DNA from: Liolophura sinensis
Taxonomy: Eukaryota; Mollusca; Polyplacophora; Chitonida; Chitonidae
Direction: 5' to 3'
NCBI RefSeq assembly: GCF_032854445.1
Contig: NC_088302.1
Coordinates: 17,167,338-17,231,337 of the forward strand
Length of the DNA: 64,000 bases
Positions 30,150 to 42,300 of this stretch are shown here, piece after piece. Every line of letters begins with the position of its first letter. Position 1 is the stretch's first letter. A model generated the notes under the pieces. The model was not told the DNA's origin and searched no databases. It saw only the letters and a list, made by a program, of their open reading frames with translations. A program made the position numbers and the translations under genes.

Positions 30150-30405
30150 GTTCGCGAATTGCATAGCAGCTCCAAGTGAAACTCTCGTTCTCTCGTCTCA
30201 CTCAGTGAGATTGCGGATTTGAATCCAGATTTCACTGGTACGAGAGCAGCATTAAGTCAAGAGCTTTGTTATCCGGGTAGGCCTACTCCACGTTATTCCA
30301 CCCACAGACATTACTCCACGTTACTCCACCCATAGACATTACTCCACCCACAGACATTGCTGACGTCGTATAAGGGAAATATTCTTGTGCACGTAGTGAA
30401 ACACA
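30150..30405 (+). mobile_element. Diverged SINE family A relic with a short internal tandem
   Basis: The tail CATTGCTGACGTCGTATAAG followed by AAATATTCTTGTGCACG at 30353-30398 is family A. The upstream part contains about three copies of a CCACCCACAGACATTACT motif (30285-30355), apparently a local amplification inside the element. The 5' region is too diverged to place confidently. Confidence 0.55.
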
Positions 30406-30709
30406 TGTATCATACAAATATAGATATAATAAGCACTTGAGCGGTTTATGTTGATGCTGTATTGAAGTTGATTACAGATATTTACAGAACATAATTCTTT
30501 CTGGACATTTATTGCGTGACCAAGCAATATAATTTTCATGTCAGTGGTTCTGTGCCTCTGAAATCTTTCAATGAGGAAAATACCTCTAAAGGAATATACC
30601 TCTAAAAAGTAGGCTTCATTAATAGACGGCTTAAAACTATGCGTATTTAAATATACTTTCATTCACTTTTTTTTTTTTTTAGATTTTTGTGAAGAGAGTA
30701 AGAGCCGCG

Positions 30710-30960
30710 CAAACGTTTAAATTCTAAGGTGGGCTATATGGACCATATTGACGGTATCTAGGAACTCTGACGTCACATGAAGTTTTTCCAACTCTAATCA
30801 ATACACTGAATTTTGTAATAGATCTTTTTACCCAAGAGTAACAGATTACTGAAATAATGTTCTCAAAAATACCTTATTCAGGAAAAAAGCGATGTGACGT
30901 CAGAGTTCTTAGATGCCGTCAGTATGGCTCATAAAGTCCACCATAGAATTCAAATATTTG
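30710..30960. mobile_element. MITE-like element with 70 bp inverted repeats
   Basis: Positions 30710-30779 and 30891-30960 are inverted copies of one another: I count 12 mismatches in 70 aligned bases, with no gaps. The spacer is about 111 bp of AT-rich sequence with no coding capacity. Outer ends begin CAAA and contain AATTCTA; the innermost parts of both arms carry a perfect TGACGTCA (30768-30775 and 30895-30902). I could not identify a target-site duplication, so superfamily assignment is open. The transcript of either strand would fold into one long hairpin. Confidence 0.75.
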
Positions 30961-31733
30961 AATGCCTTTCAACACTCTTCAAAAGAGTAAATGAAAGTAT
31001 TTTGCATAGTTTTCATTGGTCTGTATGATGAATCTTACTTTATATTTTATTATTATTATTTTTTTTAAATTTAGGTATCTCCCTGCATTAGCCAGTGAAG
31101 CACTGTGGAGTATACTGCATATGGTACCCTGGGGTTCCATCTGGCTCAGTGGTAAAAAAGCACAGGCAGGCATGCAAGCCGCTTACGCCATTGACGGCGT
31201 TCATACATCCAGCTGTCCAGCTATATCCAGCTATAATGCGTACAGGTGCGTCAGTGATTGACACGAACAACAAGAAAGGTTGATGCCGTAGTGGAAATCG
31301 TCGATCAGAGATGCTAGTTTCACTCGAACACCGGAAGCAACCAATCCAGAATAACCCCACATACACAGACTTATGCGCCCGCTAAATATAACCGACGCAC
31401 GGCGAAGTATACTGTAGGCCCGGTGGCAAAGCTGGAATAGGTTAAGGCGCTATACAGTGGTTACAAGGTTTCCCACATACACGGGAGTTGAATGATGGGA
31501 ACGGCTAACAGACAAACCGGCAGCGTATGAACGAACAGTAGTTTTTATTTTATCCCATATACACTGAGTAATTTGCGAACGAAACGGGAATTGATAAAGT
31601 GTATGAGGTCATCAATCAGTGTTGAGAGAGTTAAAACGAAATACGGTATAAATATAGTCCAATTAACTGACATGAACTGACTTAGCTTGTAATATAGGTG
31701 AAAATAAGTTATAGAACACGGAGGCCGCCATTG

Positions 31734-31738
<5 letters not shown>
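30961..31738. other. Gene-free interval
   Basis: Several overlapping open frames on both strands at 30979-31366 share one G+C-richer block, but none shows a known domain. No SINE or satellite was recognised. Confidence 0.4.

Positions 31739-31801
<63 letters not shown>
31739..31801. repeat. (AT)n microsatellite, about 31 dinucleotides
   Basis: Pure alternating A/T run, flanked by GAAT on the left and GAATGA on the right. Confidence 0.95.
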
Positions 31802-31803
<2 letters not shown>

Positions 31804-34030
31804 TGAGTCGGTTGTGAAATATCTAAGTTAATTATAATTATAATTATAATGTGTTACAAATAGGAAGTTTATTAACCCAAATCATAACTTTATCTCAACA
31901 GGAAAAAACACTCGTGAGAAGTTTAAGACGAAAATGTAAACATTCTGTACTTGCAGTGAGACTTAATATTCCAAGGGTGATGTTTAAGACAAGATATCTT
32001 TATATCTTCTTTATCAGTTTCGGAATTCGTCTGTGGTTTCAGGGTGGTGAATGGAATAGATAATAAATACGGCTATGTATATACAAAGCTTGGAGGACTA
32101 GGGTGCGGAGGGGTGGGGGAGGGGAAGGGGGTGGGTTGAGCGCTGTCTTACTGAACAAGACGTCTGTGGTTAGGACGCGTGCAGGGAAAGATGCCAGATT
32201 TCTCCGGAAAAACCAAGATGCTGAAAGACCAAACAAACAGGAAGTAGTTATATCAGCATTTCGCCAGAAATAGTTAAATCTCTGGTGTGAATGGCCTTCT
32301 TTTCCAGCACACTGCCTCAGCCCTGATGGAAACAAACGTCTCGCCAACAGTCGACTGCAACGTCAAATTCCAGAAGCCAACTGGCGGCCCGAAACGGCGG
32401 AAAATTTTTGATTCTTGCTGTATTTCTGGAAACCAACCGAGGGCCCGTGAACGCGGTGGAAAATTTCTTGATTTTCCATCAGTTGTGACCAGTTTACAAA
32501 GCTCCGATATTTGCGCCCAAATTGAACCAAGTACCGTCCCACGCTGAAATATGGTATATAGGCGAGCTTTCGTTATATCAGGTTACGGTTGATATAGGAA
32601 CGTTTAGGTCATCACATATATAGGCCTACAACAATACGCTAGTATATACAACGAACCTTTGAAATCTTGACAACTCTGGACATGAATAGCCCAATAATAA
32701 CATCAATGCCTTTACTGACAAATCACATGCACTGAAATATTACAGTGAAATTGGCTTCCGCAACAATAATGGTCAAAGATCCATATACAGTTGTTAATCA
32801 GCTGGTGAATGTATGCCGTCATCGATTTATAAACTTCATTTCTTTATTCATTTGATATAGGTGCTTAACACACACAGTTATCAAGAATATATATATGGTC
32901 TATCTTTTATACGACGGTGGTCATCATTATTTATTTATTTATTTATTTATTCACATGTTTTTGATGGGGGAAACCGAAGGGGTCCATAAAAAACACTGAA
33001 TCAGTACGCACACCTGTACATACTGTATACAGTTAATGAAAAGCTATGCCGAATATTAACATTGCCACAGATCTCGGAGCAAGACATCCTGTGGTTTGTT
33101 TCTGATGTTTGAACCTGGTACAGCGGCCCTGAAGTTTGTCCGTGATAAGGTCCATTCTGCCACATATCTTGGGGCGCACGCATATATAAGCGGCCATGTA
33201 TACGGTAAAGATATTACCGTACAGAAAAAAAAGAGGAACGAACGAACGCCCAAGTACACCCCTGGCACTGGCTTCTCTGAAACTTTTTCTTGAAAGAATC
33301 TTCTTATAAATTTGCGGGTAGGCATGAAAACACGAGCTAATTTATAATGCCGTAACATAACCCGCCAGGATTCGATCACAGTATCTGCATATCCCTGGAA
33401 AGACATGCAAGTTTCTTGAAGACAAGATCATATACTTCTCCATGCTTAAACTGACAAAACTTTTTGGTAACCAGAAGGGGTGCTTTAATGAGAGTTATTT
33501 ACTTAGGTGTATCGTCCTTTACGCCAAACCCCTGGAATATTTCACTTACGACTATGACGGGCGACAGATTTATGGGACCAGTGAAGGCAACCAGGAACAA
33601 CTGTATTTGGTTCTGCAAGAGTAGTCCCCCTTAGGTTAAGGATATGCCACGCTAACTGGCTGCTTACTAAACTAACATTTGCTGAGGAAAGCGTCAACGA
33701 GAGCCAGTGCTTTTAAATACATCTTCCTCTAGTGGGCCTCAGGTTGGGATCGCATTCATTCCTTGCTTTACTTCCTTCATACGAACTCTAAAACAGACAT
33801 CCGCGTGCTCGTGTCTTTTCCTTGGGTACGAGGCAGTTTGCCATCAAAACGACTATCCCGAAGTAAGGTCTTACCGAGAAGATTCGAAATGAAGCGAAGC
33901 GTTTTAAAGATTGTGTCCATAATATAACATGGGCATATTTTAACGGCAGTTATCAGCTGGCTTCCAAGCCTCATGTAAGCAAAATTCATACTACCATTGC
34001 CTTGTGGTTTCAATTAGGCATTCTGTGTAA
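31802..34030. other. Gene-free interval with degraded SINE fragments
   Basis: No exon was recognised. A TTTATT run at 32930-32955 followed by GATGGGGGAAACCG, and a segment at about 33505-33560 containing TTTACGCCAAACCCCTGGAA and TATTTCACTTACGACTATGA, are degraded family A fragments in minus orientation. Open frames at 33056-33406 (minus) and 33442-33624 (+) overlap such debris or show no motif. Confidence 0.45.
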
Positions 34031-34240
34031 ATTATTTGATTGGTGTTTTACGTCGTACTTCGAAATATTTCACTTACATGCAACGGTTAGCATCATGGTG
34101 GGAGAAAACCATGCAAATCCCAGGAAAAAAAACACGATCATCCGCAGAGAGGAAGCCGACATAAGCTGTAGTTGAATTCACGGCGATGGCAATGGTGAGA
34201 GGCTTCTGGGTCATTGTGCTGCACTGGCACGCAAACCAAT
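34031..34240 (-). mobile_element. SINE family A, minus orientation, internally deleted
   Basis: On the plus strand the element begins with the tail ATTTGATTGGTGTTTTACGT and runs through AGCATCATGGTGGGAG, ATCCGCAGAGAGGAAGCCGA and GGTGAGAGGCTTCTGGGTCA. It ends in the remnant of the tRNA-like head. It lies about 145 bp beyond the probable polyadenylation signal of the NDFIP-like gene. Confidence 0.85.
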
Positions 34241-34384
34241 ACCTTCTATATTAACACATCACAGCACATGCGTAGAATTTTACATACAACTGCAAAAGTT
34301 TTACAAGTCAGAGAGCTTGACTCAATATTTAACTAACAAAATCCACGATCCTATAAACACTAGCTGATAATTGGGATATTTGAG
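34241..34384. other. Spacer downstream of the NDFIP-like gene
   Basis: Short single-copy sequence between the SINE and the inferred polyadenylation signal; no other feature is visible. Confidence 0.4.
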
Positions 34385-34390
34385 TTTATT
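34385..34390 (-). terminator. Probable polyadenylation signal of the NDFIP-like gene
   Basis: Minus-strand AATAAA (TTTATT on plus). It is the first canonical hexamer I find downstream of the stop codon at 36266, and the sequence between is free of SINEs. Cleavage would be expected around 34360-34375. This is inference from motif and position only. A weaker ATTAAA variant on the minus strand near 35711 could also be used. Confidence 0.45.
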
Positions 34391-36265
34391 GGCATCATTC
34401 ACAAGGTATGACAAACTGAACATGCCTGGTGCAATGTATTCTGACACTCCAAATAATAACCCACAATGTGTTTGAGTATAACAATACAATAACAAGAATA
34501 ATCAACAGTTGATGCCGTCCGCTCAGAGAAGAAAAGCATGGAGTATCGATCACAGACAGTATCAGTTGTATATGCTTCATGCTCTGGGACAAAATTAAAA
34601 AAAAAACAAAGCGTTTTCCTTACAGTGCAGTGCCTGTCAATGTTTGGACTAGGATGACTTCACACTAATAAATTTTACAACACATAATTCACAATTTCTG
34701 CACAGTATATTGACAAATATCTGAAATGCACTGTATATGCGAGTCCTCTTAAATCTATACTTAAAGCATGACAAATAAATTAGGAAAACATGAAATTACA
34801 GGTATAGTAGGGAATAACTTTAAGCGATGAAATGCTCAGTTCTAATACTAAACCCCAGAAAGTGCCAGAAAGTGGCATGATTGTGCTCTTTGGTTTTTTC
34901 ACACAAGTCAGAGCAAGAAACTTTACAATAATTACATGTATTGGCATCAATACATCATATTATACAATGTAATAATCACCACACTGTACTCGCATCCTTT
35001 GGTCACAACATACAATCAAGACCGTTCATATCATGCAAACAGAACTCATGAGCTGTTCAAGCTAGACACAATGTTTACTCCATGTGACGTGTGTTTCTCA
35101 CCACGATATTTTGAATTTTGGTAATGGCATACTATGAATAAAAACAACAAAAACAATGTGCTGGAAAGTTGCTGGACAAATGATTTAAGTTTGATATTCA
35201 TTTACGTAAGCATAGTTGGGGATTCTCTCTTTTCTTGGGATAATATTATATTATACAGCATTCTTTGACTCTTGGATTATAATGAGTTTTGATAACTATC
35301 CAGAAAAATTCCCACTATATTAATAACTATGTGTGATAGTGAATCGTGTATGATTGAGAGTAGTAAAGGCAGTCATTTTTCATAGGCATGGACCATTACA
35401 TAATTTTATACGGAGCCACATACTCCCTGCTTTTCAGAAATAATTCCACCGCTCCTATATTAAAAAAACAAAACAACACGAAATTGGTAACAGTGATGTT
35501 AAAATGTACATGATATGAGAAAGAAACACTAAAGGGTCCTTAAAACGCCAGGAAGCATATCTCACAAGCAACAGTTAAATATTCTGTAAAGAAATTGTCA
35601 GCAAAGACAATTTTATCTCATAAATGCATGCAAACCAGTTCAATCATAAATAGAACACATCAGGTGAAAATTTTTAGCGGGTATTTTCAATAGTCAACTG
35701 ACCGCACCTCTTTTAATTCATTAGTACAAGTTTCCTTTTAAACCCTCCTAAACCCAATGGACTCTAAACCTACAAAGCTCCACGTACATAAGTATAATTT
35801 TACTTGAATACTAACATTATTGGGTGCTATACAACACGATTTTCTGACCACTGAAAAACAATCAATATCTATATAATCTGAAAAGTAAGTGAAGGGGTGC
35901 AAAACTCGAACTGTCAAGTTGTAGTCATGTTACATTAATGCTAGACACAGGTGAAAAAGTTTGTCCAAAAAAAAAATCACACGAATGGCGCAGGTATAAT
36001 GTGATCAATATACGCACTGTTCAAATATATCTCATTGATTCTTTACAGTTTCAATCAAACTGTAAATAAATATTTTCTCCCATTTTCCGGGTAAAAAACC
36101 TAAATGATACATTTAGAAAAATTTCCCAATAAAGTTTGTAAAGTTTCCTAGTAAAGTCTTTCCCAGTAAAGAACGTGTGACGTTCTCCACCTTGATTTCA
36201 TGTTTTTTCTTGTCCAACATGTCTGTGTGTGTAGAACCTGAAGATTCTAAGTTGCACAAAGTTAA
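34391..36265 (-). other. Probable 3'UTR of the NDFIP-like gene
   Basis: About 1.9 kb of AT-rich sequence directly downstream of the stop codon with no SINE, satellite or coding-like frame, unlike almost every other interval of this length here. That absence of insertions fits selection against disrupting a 3'UTR. Open frames at 34395-34592 (minus) and 34936-35124 (+) have no recognisable motif. Confidence 0.45.
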
Positions 36266-36366
36266 TCAGTTGAGCAGGTAGTAACGTCTCAGCTGGCCTG
36301 TTAGTCTCTGCCACTCATACTTCACTCGGATATACTGGACGCAACCACGGAAGAAAAACGCAAAGC
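36266..36366 (-). CDS. NDFIP: NDFIP-like exon 7 (C-terminus and stop)
   Basis: Encodes FAFFFRGCVQYIRVKYEWQR followed by LTGQLRRYYLLN and a TGA stop at 36266-36268. FAFFFRGCVQYIRVK aligns with the LLFLRGFINYAKVRK region of NDFIP1. The tail is basic and aromatic. Acceptor CTTGCAG. Confidence 0.92.
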
Positions 36367-39300
36367 CTGCAAGTAGAAGTGTTGTTGATATCAGAGCAAG
36401 GCAAAATAACGAAGAAAGTACTACTGAACATAAGCAAAATAAATCTTACACATAACCTGGCCATGTCTTACTTTAAATGCAAAGAAAACAGTAACATAAA
36501 GTATATATCAGATGATCAGATGAAAAAGCATCAAATACTGACCAGAAATGTAGTTTGATTGATCTTTTTTAGAATTATTTCAACTTAACGAAATGCGTCT
36601 GTAGCTTGATTCTATGGCGGCTTTTTGTGACCATCATACGACTCATATTTTTGTCACACAACACACAGTGTTAGATTTCATTATTCAAAATGTATATACA
36701 TATATATATATATTAACATCTATGAATACAGATGGACCTTTCATTAAAAGATCTGAAGTAAAAAAATATAGCTGATAAAACAGCCATGCCGGGGTTCAAG
36801 CCAAAATTACTGGCCTATGCAGTGTCACTTCTGGTTACGTTTATGGCATCCATGCATAGATACATAACTAACTTAACCATAAAGCCTACATTCTTCGTAG
36901 AAATTAGTGCATTGTAAGTACACTGTGTATCATACGTATGTAGATGTGCCAAACGGAGTAAATTGACATTTGGGTAATATTTGAAGGCGTGCATATCCCC
37001 TCGTTTTTTTAACAAAGCTCAACAATTTTCAGCATACAGAGTACATATATAGTGCTTTGCACTCAGCGATTTTCAGCTTTACAGCTGTTACAGTTTTCTG
37101 TCACGTGACAAATAAATATGGCAGAAAAACTGCATCAGATAGGACTATTTGCCGGACATCATCTGAAGTGTAGAAATTATTAGCAAAAAACGAAATTTGA
37201 GGTCACATGGCATTTTCACCCAATGGCGAGCTTGTACAATTTTAAAGTGAGAAAAAACACAATAACACCCTGAATGTACCTAGCCTTTGTGCAACTGCTA
37301 TTAAAATAGAAATTTATTTGCATTAGACCTAACAGTGCCATAATTCGAACAGATACAAGAGGGATTCAAGCCTGAATGGCTTGAACCCCCAACAAGCACA
37401 AAGGCACCATTTTTCCTAAACAGCAATTCTGTACTTCATTTTAGAGATTTCTTTGCTTTCATGACAAAACCTCTTAAAAAAAAGACCAGCACCAAATTTG
37501 CAGCATTAATCAAATGTGACAGGTAAAGTTAGTTTATTATTTTTCAACCTATGCATTTTACAGCTTTATATGCATGTAACTTGGTCACTACGGTGGCTTC
37601 ACGCATATTTATGTGACATAATGAGCGGTTTACAAAAATCTTACTGAACACCTGTGATGTTGCAATCCACTTTTTGGGGGGCCCACACACCTGTGTCTGA
37701 ATAAACAGATGGGAGTGTTTTCTCTGAGTTACTTACCACAGACAATAAGAGCCCAGCACACCCATGTGTCCCCAGCAGCCACATAGTGGTTCATCCAGTT
37801 GTTGTGCTGTAACACAGCAGCACCACAAATATAAACCGTCTTATCTGGTAATTTACAAGTTAATCCAGAAAAGCTATATCAATCAATTTTCACTCAACAG
37901 TGAACTTTTTCAAAGCTAGTATTGGTATGAAATGTACTTCTGAAAAGTTCTCTCCAATTTCCAATATTCAACATGCCTTTTTTACCATGCATAAAATTCC
38001 ACTATACAATTAAATATGGTTCCAGAATTCATAATGTGAAGCCAATAGTCAATATAATCTGGTCACATGATCGAAGTATTATCATAACAATCATATTTAA
38101 TCTAGCGGGGACAACTCTTTAGGCTTCATAACTGACAGAGTTATCTACCTTGACAATAGCGGCCCACTTGACTATAGAAAGACCAAGTCCAGATATCGCC
38201 CCACATCTGCCAGCCACTGTGTTACTGATACAGAGAGACACTAGAAAACCTATCCAGTTGAACAGGAATGAAACTGAAACAGATAGATTTACACAGTTAG
38301 TAGTCAACTATATCACAGACAATTATGAATTTTTACTGTCAGTGATATAGGCGAAGTAGGCTCAGATCGATATTTAATGCCATACTTTAAACCATTTAAC
38401 TTATAAAACAAGCGTAATGTTGATGGGTGAAGAAATCCCTAATTTTCACACTGTAGTTTATTTCCTCTCTAATCAAAGCATTTCTACTCATTAAAGGTGA
38501 CATTTTCCAGCACTTTCAAGAACCATTTTATATACAAACCTTCATGTGGAGACTCATGAATAGGGAGCACTATTTAGTACCTTATTTATCAGTTCATCCC
38601 AAACATAATGCGATGTAAATTTTTTAACAATGGAAAACCACAACAATTTAAACGTCTTCTATCAAAATAAACTCTTGAAAGGACTTTTGAAGATTTGAAG
38701 AGCTTTTCCAAAAATTAACGGTGTTTTGAGGGTTTAAAGGGCCCCTGAAATCAATGAAGGAAAAAGTGAAAATCAGGACGTGAGCATGAGGGACAGGTAG
38801 AACACTATAATATATACAGCAGTGGGTAAGGCAAAACCAGACTTACTGACAAAAGTACAAAGAAACAGTCCATCAGTTCCCACTGTCATTCCTGTGATGA
38901 CATCAGAATCCTGAATCAAACAGAGCATTTTACAGATTGTTTTATAGTCAGCTGGAAAGTTCTCATGCTTCAAGAGAACGGTAAGAGAGGAAAGATGACG
39001 AATGTTTTACACAAACAAGTTCTAGTACATGTATAACACGCACTGTTTATTTATTTATTTGATTGTTATTTCACTTCAAGACACAATGACTGCCAACATT
39101 ATGGGTGAGTGAGTGCTTGGGGTTTAACGTCGTACTCAACAATTTTTCAGTCATATGACGACGAAGGAATCATTAGGGTGCATGCACGTGTAATGTGCCT
39201 TCTTGTTGCAGGACGGATTTCCACCGCTCTTTTATTTAGTGCTGCATCACTGAGACGACTTACCGAAGGCAAGTAAGCTGCCCCGCCCGAGCCATTATAC

Positions 39301-42300
39301 TGATACGGGTCAACCAGTCGTTGCACTATCCCCTTCATGCTGAACGCCAAGCGAGGAAGTTACAACTTCCTATTTTAAAGTCTTAGGTGTGACTCGACCA
39401 AGGATTGATCCTGGATCTACCGGTCCCGAAGCGGACGCTCTACCAACTGTGCTATCCGGGCCGGTCGCCAACATTATGGTGGTAGGAAACTGGGCAGAGC
39501 CCAAAGGAAACCCAAGACCATCCAGAGGTTCCTGACAGACCCCACAACAGACTTTCCCACGTACACATTCGCAAGAGGCTCCTTCGTTATTGCACTGCAT
39601 TAGCTTGTTGGTCACTAGTGAGGCAATGTGTTAATTTACAGCTCATATTTTGGATTAGTTTTTCTTAATATTGGACTAATATTTAATAATTAATATCATT
39701 ACATAAATCAAAATGCTAAACACTGCATTTATATAGCATGCCCTATTACAAATACTTTATACTATACTTAGGGATTTTCAACTTATCACTACTCGTGCAG
39801 TGCCAGTCTGAGACATCATCAATGCCTAATTCAAAAACAAATTTTTAATGCTTTGCAATGACCATCCTTGTGTTGTAAGCTATAGCTAAAAGTTGACTGG
39901 TTGAAGAGTTGAAGAGAAAATTGAAAAAACAAATATGTTTACATACAGAGATTCCTTCTTTACAATTAGATTCATCTACAGAATTCCTTTATTACACTGA
40001 TACTAAACATGCCAATTCCGAAGTTTGCGTTAGAAGTGTAAGAATGTTGATAAATCAATGTGGTATCAGTTCATGTGATCCATACCTGTCTCTCCACGTC
40101 TCCAGTTCTCTCCCCTTGCTCGCGGCTCTCCTGTTCCTTACTTCTCTCTGCCTCTTCATAGGATGGCAGCTCTGTGGCCACTTTGTATGATGGGAGGTTG
40201 GTGTTGTATACAGGGTAGGTCAGGCCTACAACAATGCAAATACAAACTGACCATTGCTTTCATCTATAAAAAGGCACTGTAAATGTTTGTTATTTCCAGA
40301 TAAATGACTGAACACAACATTGGCAATATTTCAGCCACATCATGGTGAACTTTTAATTGACAAATATGTTAGATGTCATAATTTGCTATGAAAGAACTCT
40401 GGTTTATGAAATGTAACTATGAAATAATCATTTTAGCTAATAATACAGAAATGAATTACTGAAAAAAAGAAAAAAAAATTGATTTGGCACACTGTCTCTT
40501 ATTTTTTATTATGATAAAAGTGACAATAGGTATGAATGTTTCACAAATCCTATAAAGAGCCACAATTACTCCAGTACAAACAGAAATTGGGAAAAAACAT
40601 TAAAATGAAGAGGGGAAAACCTATAGAAGAGAAACAAGGTTCAACAGGGTTTACTCTGAACAACAATATTTAATTCCTACGACTGAAGAATCCTCAAAAA
40701 AAAAAAAGTCTTTGGGAGTTTCTGTAAAATGTTTCTGATGTGATGTGATAACATTGCGTATGTGATGTTGAGTCAGGCAGCTAAAACTCGGAGTAAGGCA
40801 ATTATGCTGGATGACGTTAAGAGTGTTTGAAAGTACAGCTTCATTTGTGGCTATGTATCAGCGATGTGTGACGTCACGTGTTCTAGAGTGCACCACACCA
40901 GGCAAACCAGGACGGTGGCTAACTATAGAAAAAATCCTAGAACAAATCCAAATTATGATAGTTGAACTGCTGATCGTATCCTCAGCATTCTCAATATCAA
41001 ATGCCGCTGGGAACATGGCAGTGTGCATGGTTCGGAATTTATGTACAGGAGAGAAGATTAATATCTTAAACCTCAGCATCTAGTGAACCGTTTAGTATTA
41101 TTTCTCTACAAAAAAATTAAGTACACGTCACATACTGTGGTGACGTCAATAATGATAGCTGTCAAAGCAACTTTGTTGGATGGAGAGGTCAAATTGGGGG
41201 CGCTAAGGTGGTCCTCCACGCCCAGGACACCCTACACCTAAGAAAAATTTGCACCTACACAAATGTGGCCTGAATAATATCGTTCATATCTTTCAAACTG
41301 ACATTACTGATCATCGATATATTTGCAATACTATATATACGTATTGTGTAAGGTCATCTATGTACAGCAGCAACATGGATAAGGCACTGTTTTGTCAGTC
41401 CCATCTGTTTTGAGTGAGAGGACAAAATGATAACCCACGAGACACACAGCATGTATCGTTTATACCTTTCACAAGAAAAATATTTATGACATTAAACCTC
41501 CACTGTGCAATATTCTATTTATTACTTATATTTGACAATATCGTGCTTTTATGTATTTGAACAGGTTTCAGCCATGTTTTGACATTGGCAAATTGCTTCA
41601 CAGATTTCTACTGGGCTTTTACAGCTTTGAGTCTTATCACAGCACATGCAGATAGACAGTGCAAGCATTCTGCCTTTTGATGATCACAGTTTTAGCACAT
41701 GAAACACCAACATGTGAACTACATGTGCATATCTGGCAAATTGACTCATCTCTCAGATACATGTAGTCACAGCACAGAGTTTTGAAAAACACGACCCATC
41801 TCTAGCAACGGCTTTTTATGGAATTAAACAAGATATGACCCCCATGTAAAGTCATCTTAGGATTGAATTTACACTAAACTTCGCATATGTATGTCAGTGT
41901 CACTGTAGTACTAACCTAAGAACTCGCATAGCATTGTGTTACTGACGGCACTCATAAAACATTAAATGATGACCTATATGTACAAAAGAATAATACAGTA
42001 TGGATGACACAGCCATTTTCAACTGCAATTGTTTAGATAAACCCTCCTCAGATGTCTGTTCAGATAACATAGATGTTTCACAGGCCAGACCTGTATCATG
42101 TGATAACACAGGCCAAAGTTTTCTTGTAGACACACCTGCCATAATCTACACTGTTGATGCAAACTTGTAGCTCTGTCTAAAAAAAGCAAAAACAATACAG
42201 TGTGCCTGGCAGTTTTCCAAAGGTCATGTCAGACAATTTTACACTTTGATTAACGCTACACACCGCAAATGATCAATTTACACTCCTCCTCTTTGGACAA

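Larger units (their letters stand above)
38911..40085 (-). other. NDFIP-like intron 3 (holds nested SINEs)
   Basis: Intron between exons 3 and 4. Its 39040-39600 section is a family A SINE split by a family B SINE, described separately. The rest is AT-rich single-copy DNA. Confidence 0.8.

Noticed and set aside
39390-39466. A tRNA-like sequence with A- and B-box motifs on the minus strand.
   Set aside because: It is the 5' head of a complete SINE with a target-site duplication, not an independent tRNA gene.
39909-40190. A 93-codon plus-strand frame.
   Set aside because: It overlaps NDFIP-like exon 3 in antisense and is a shadow of that coding sequence.
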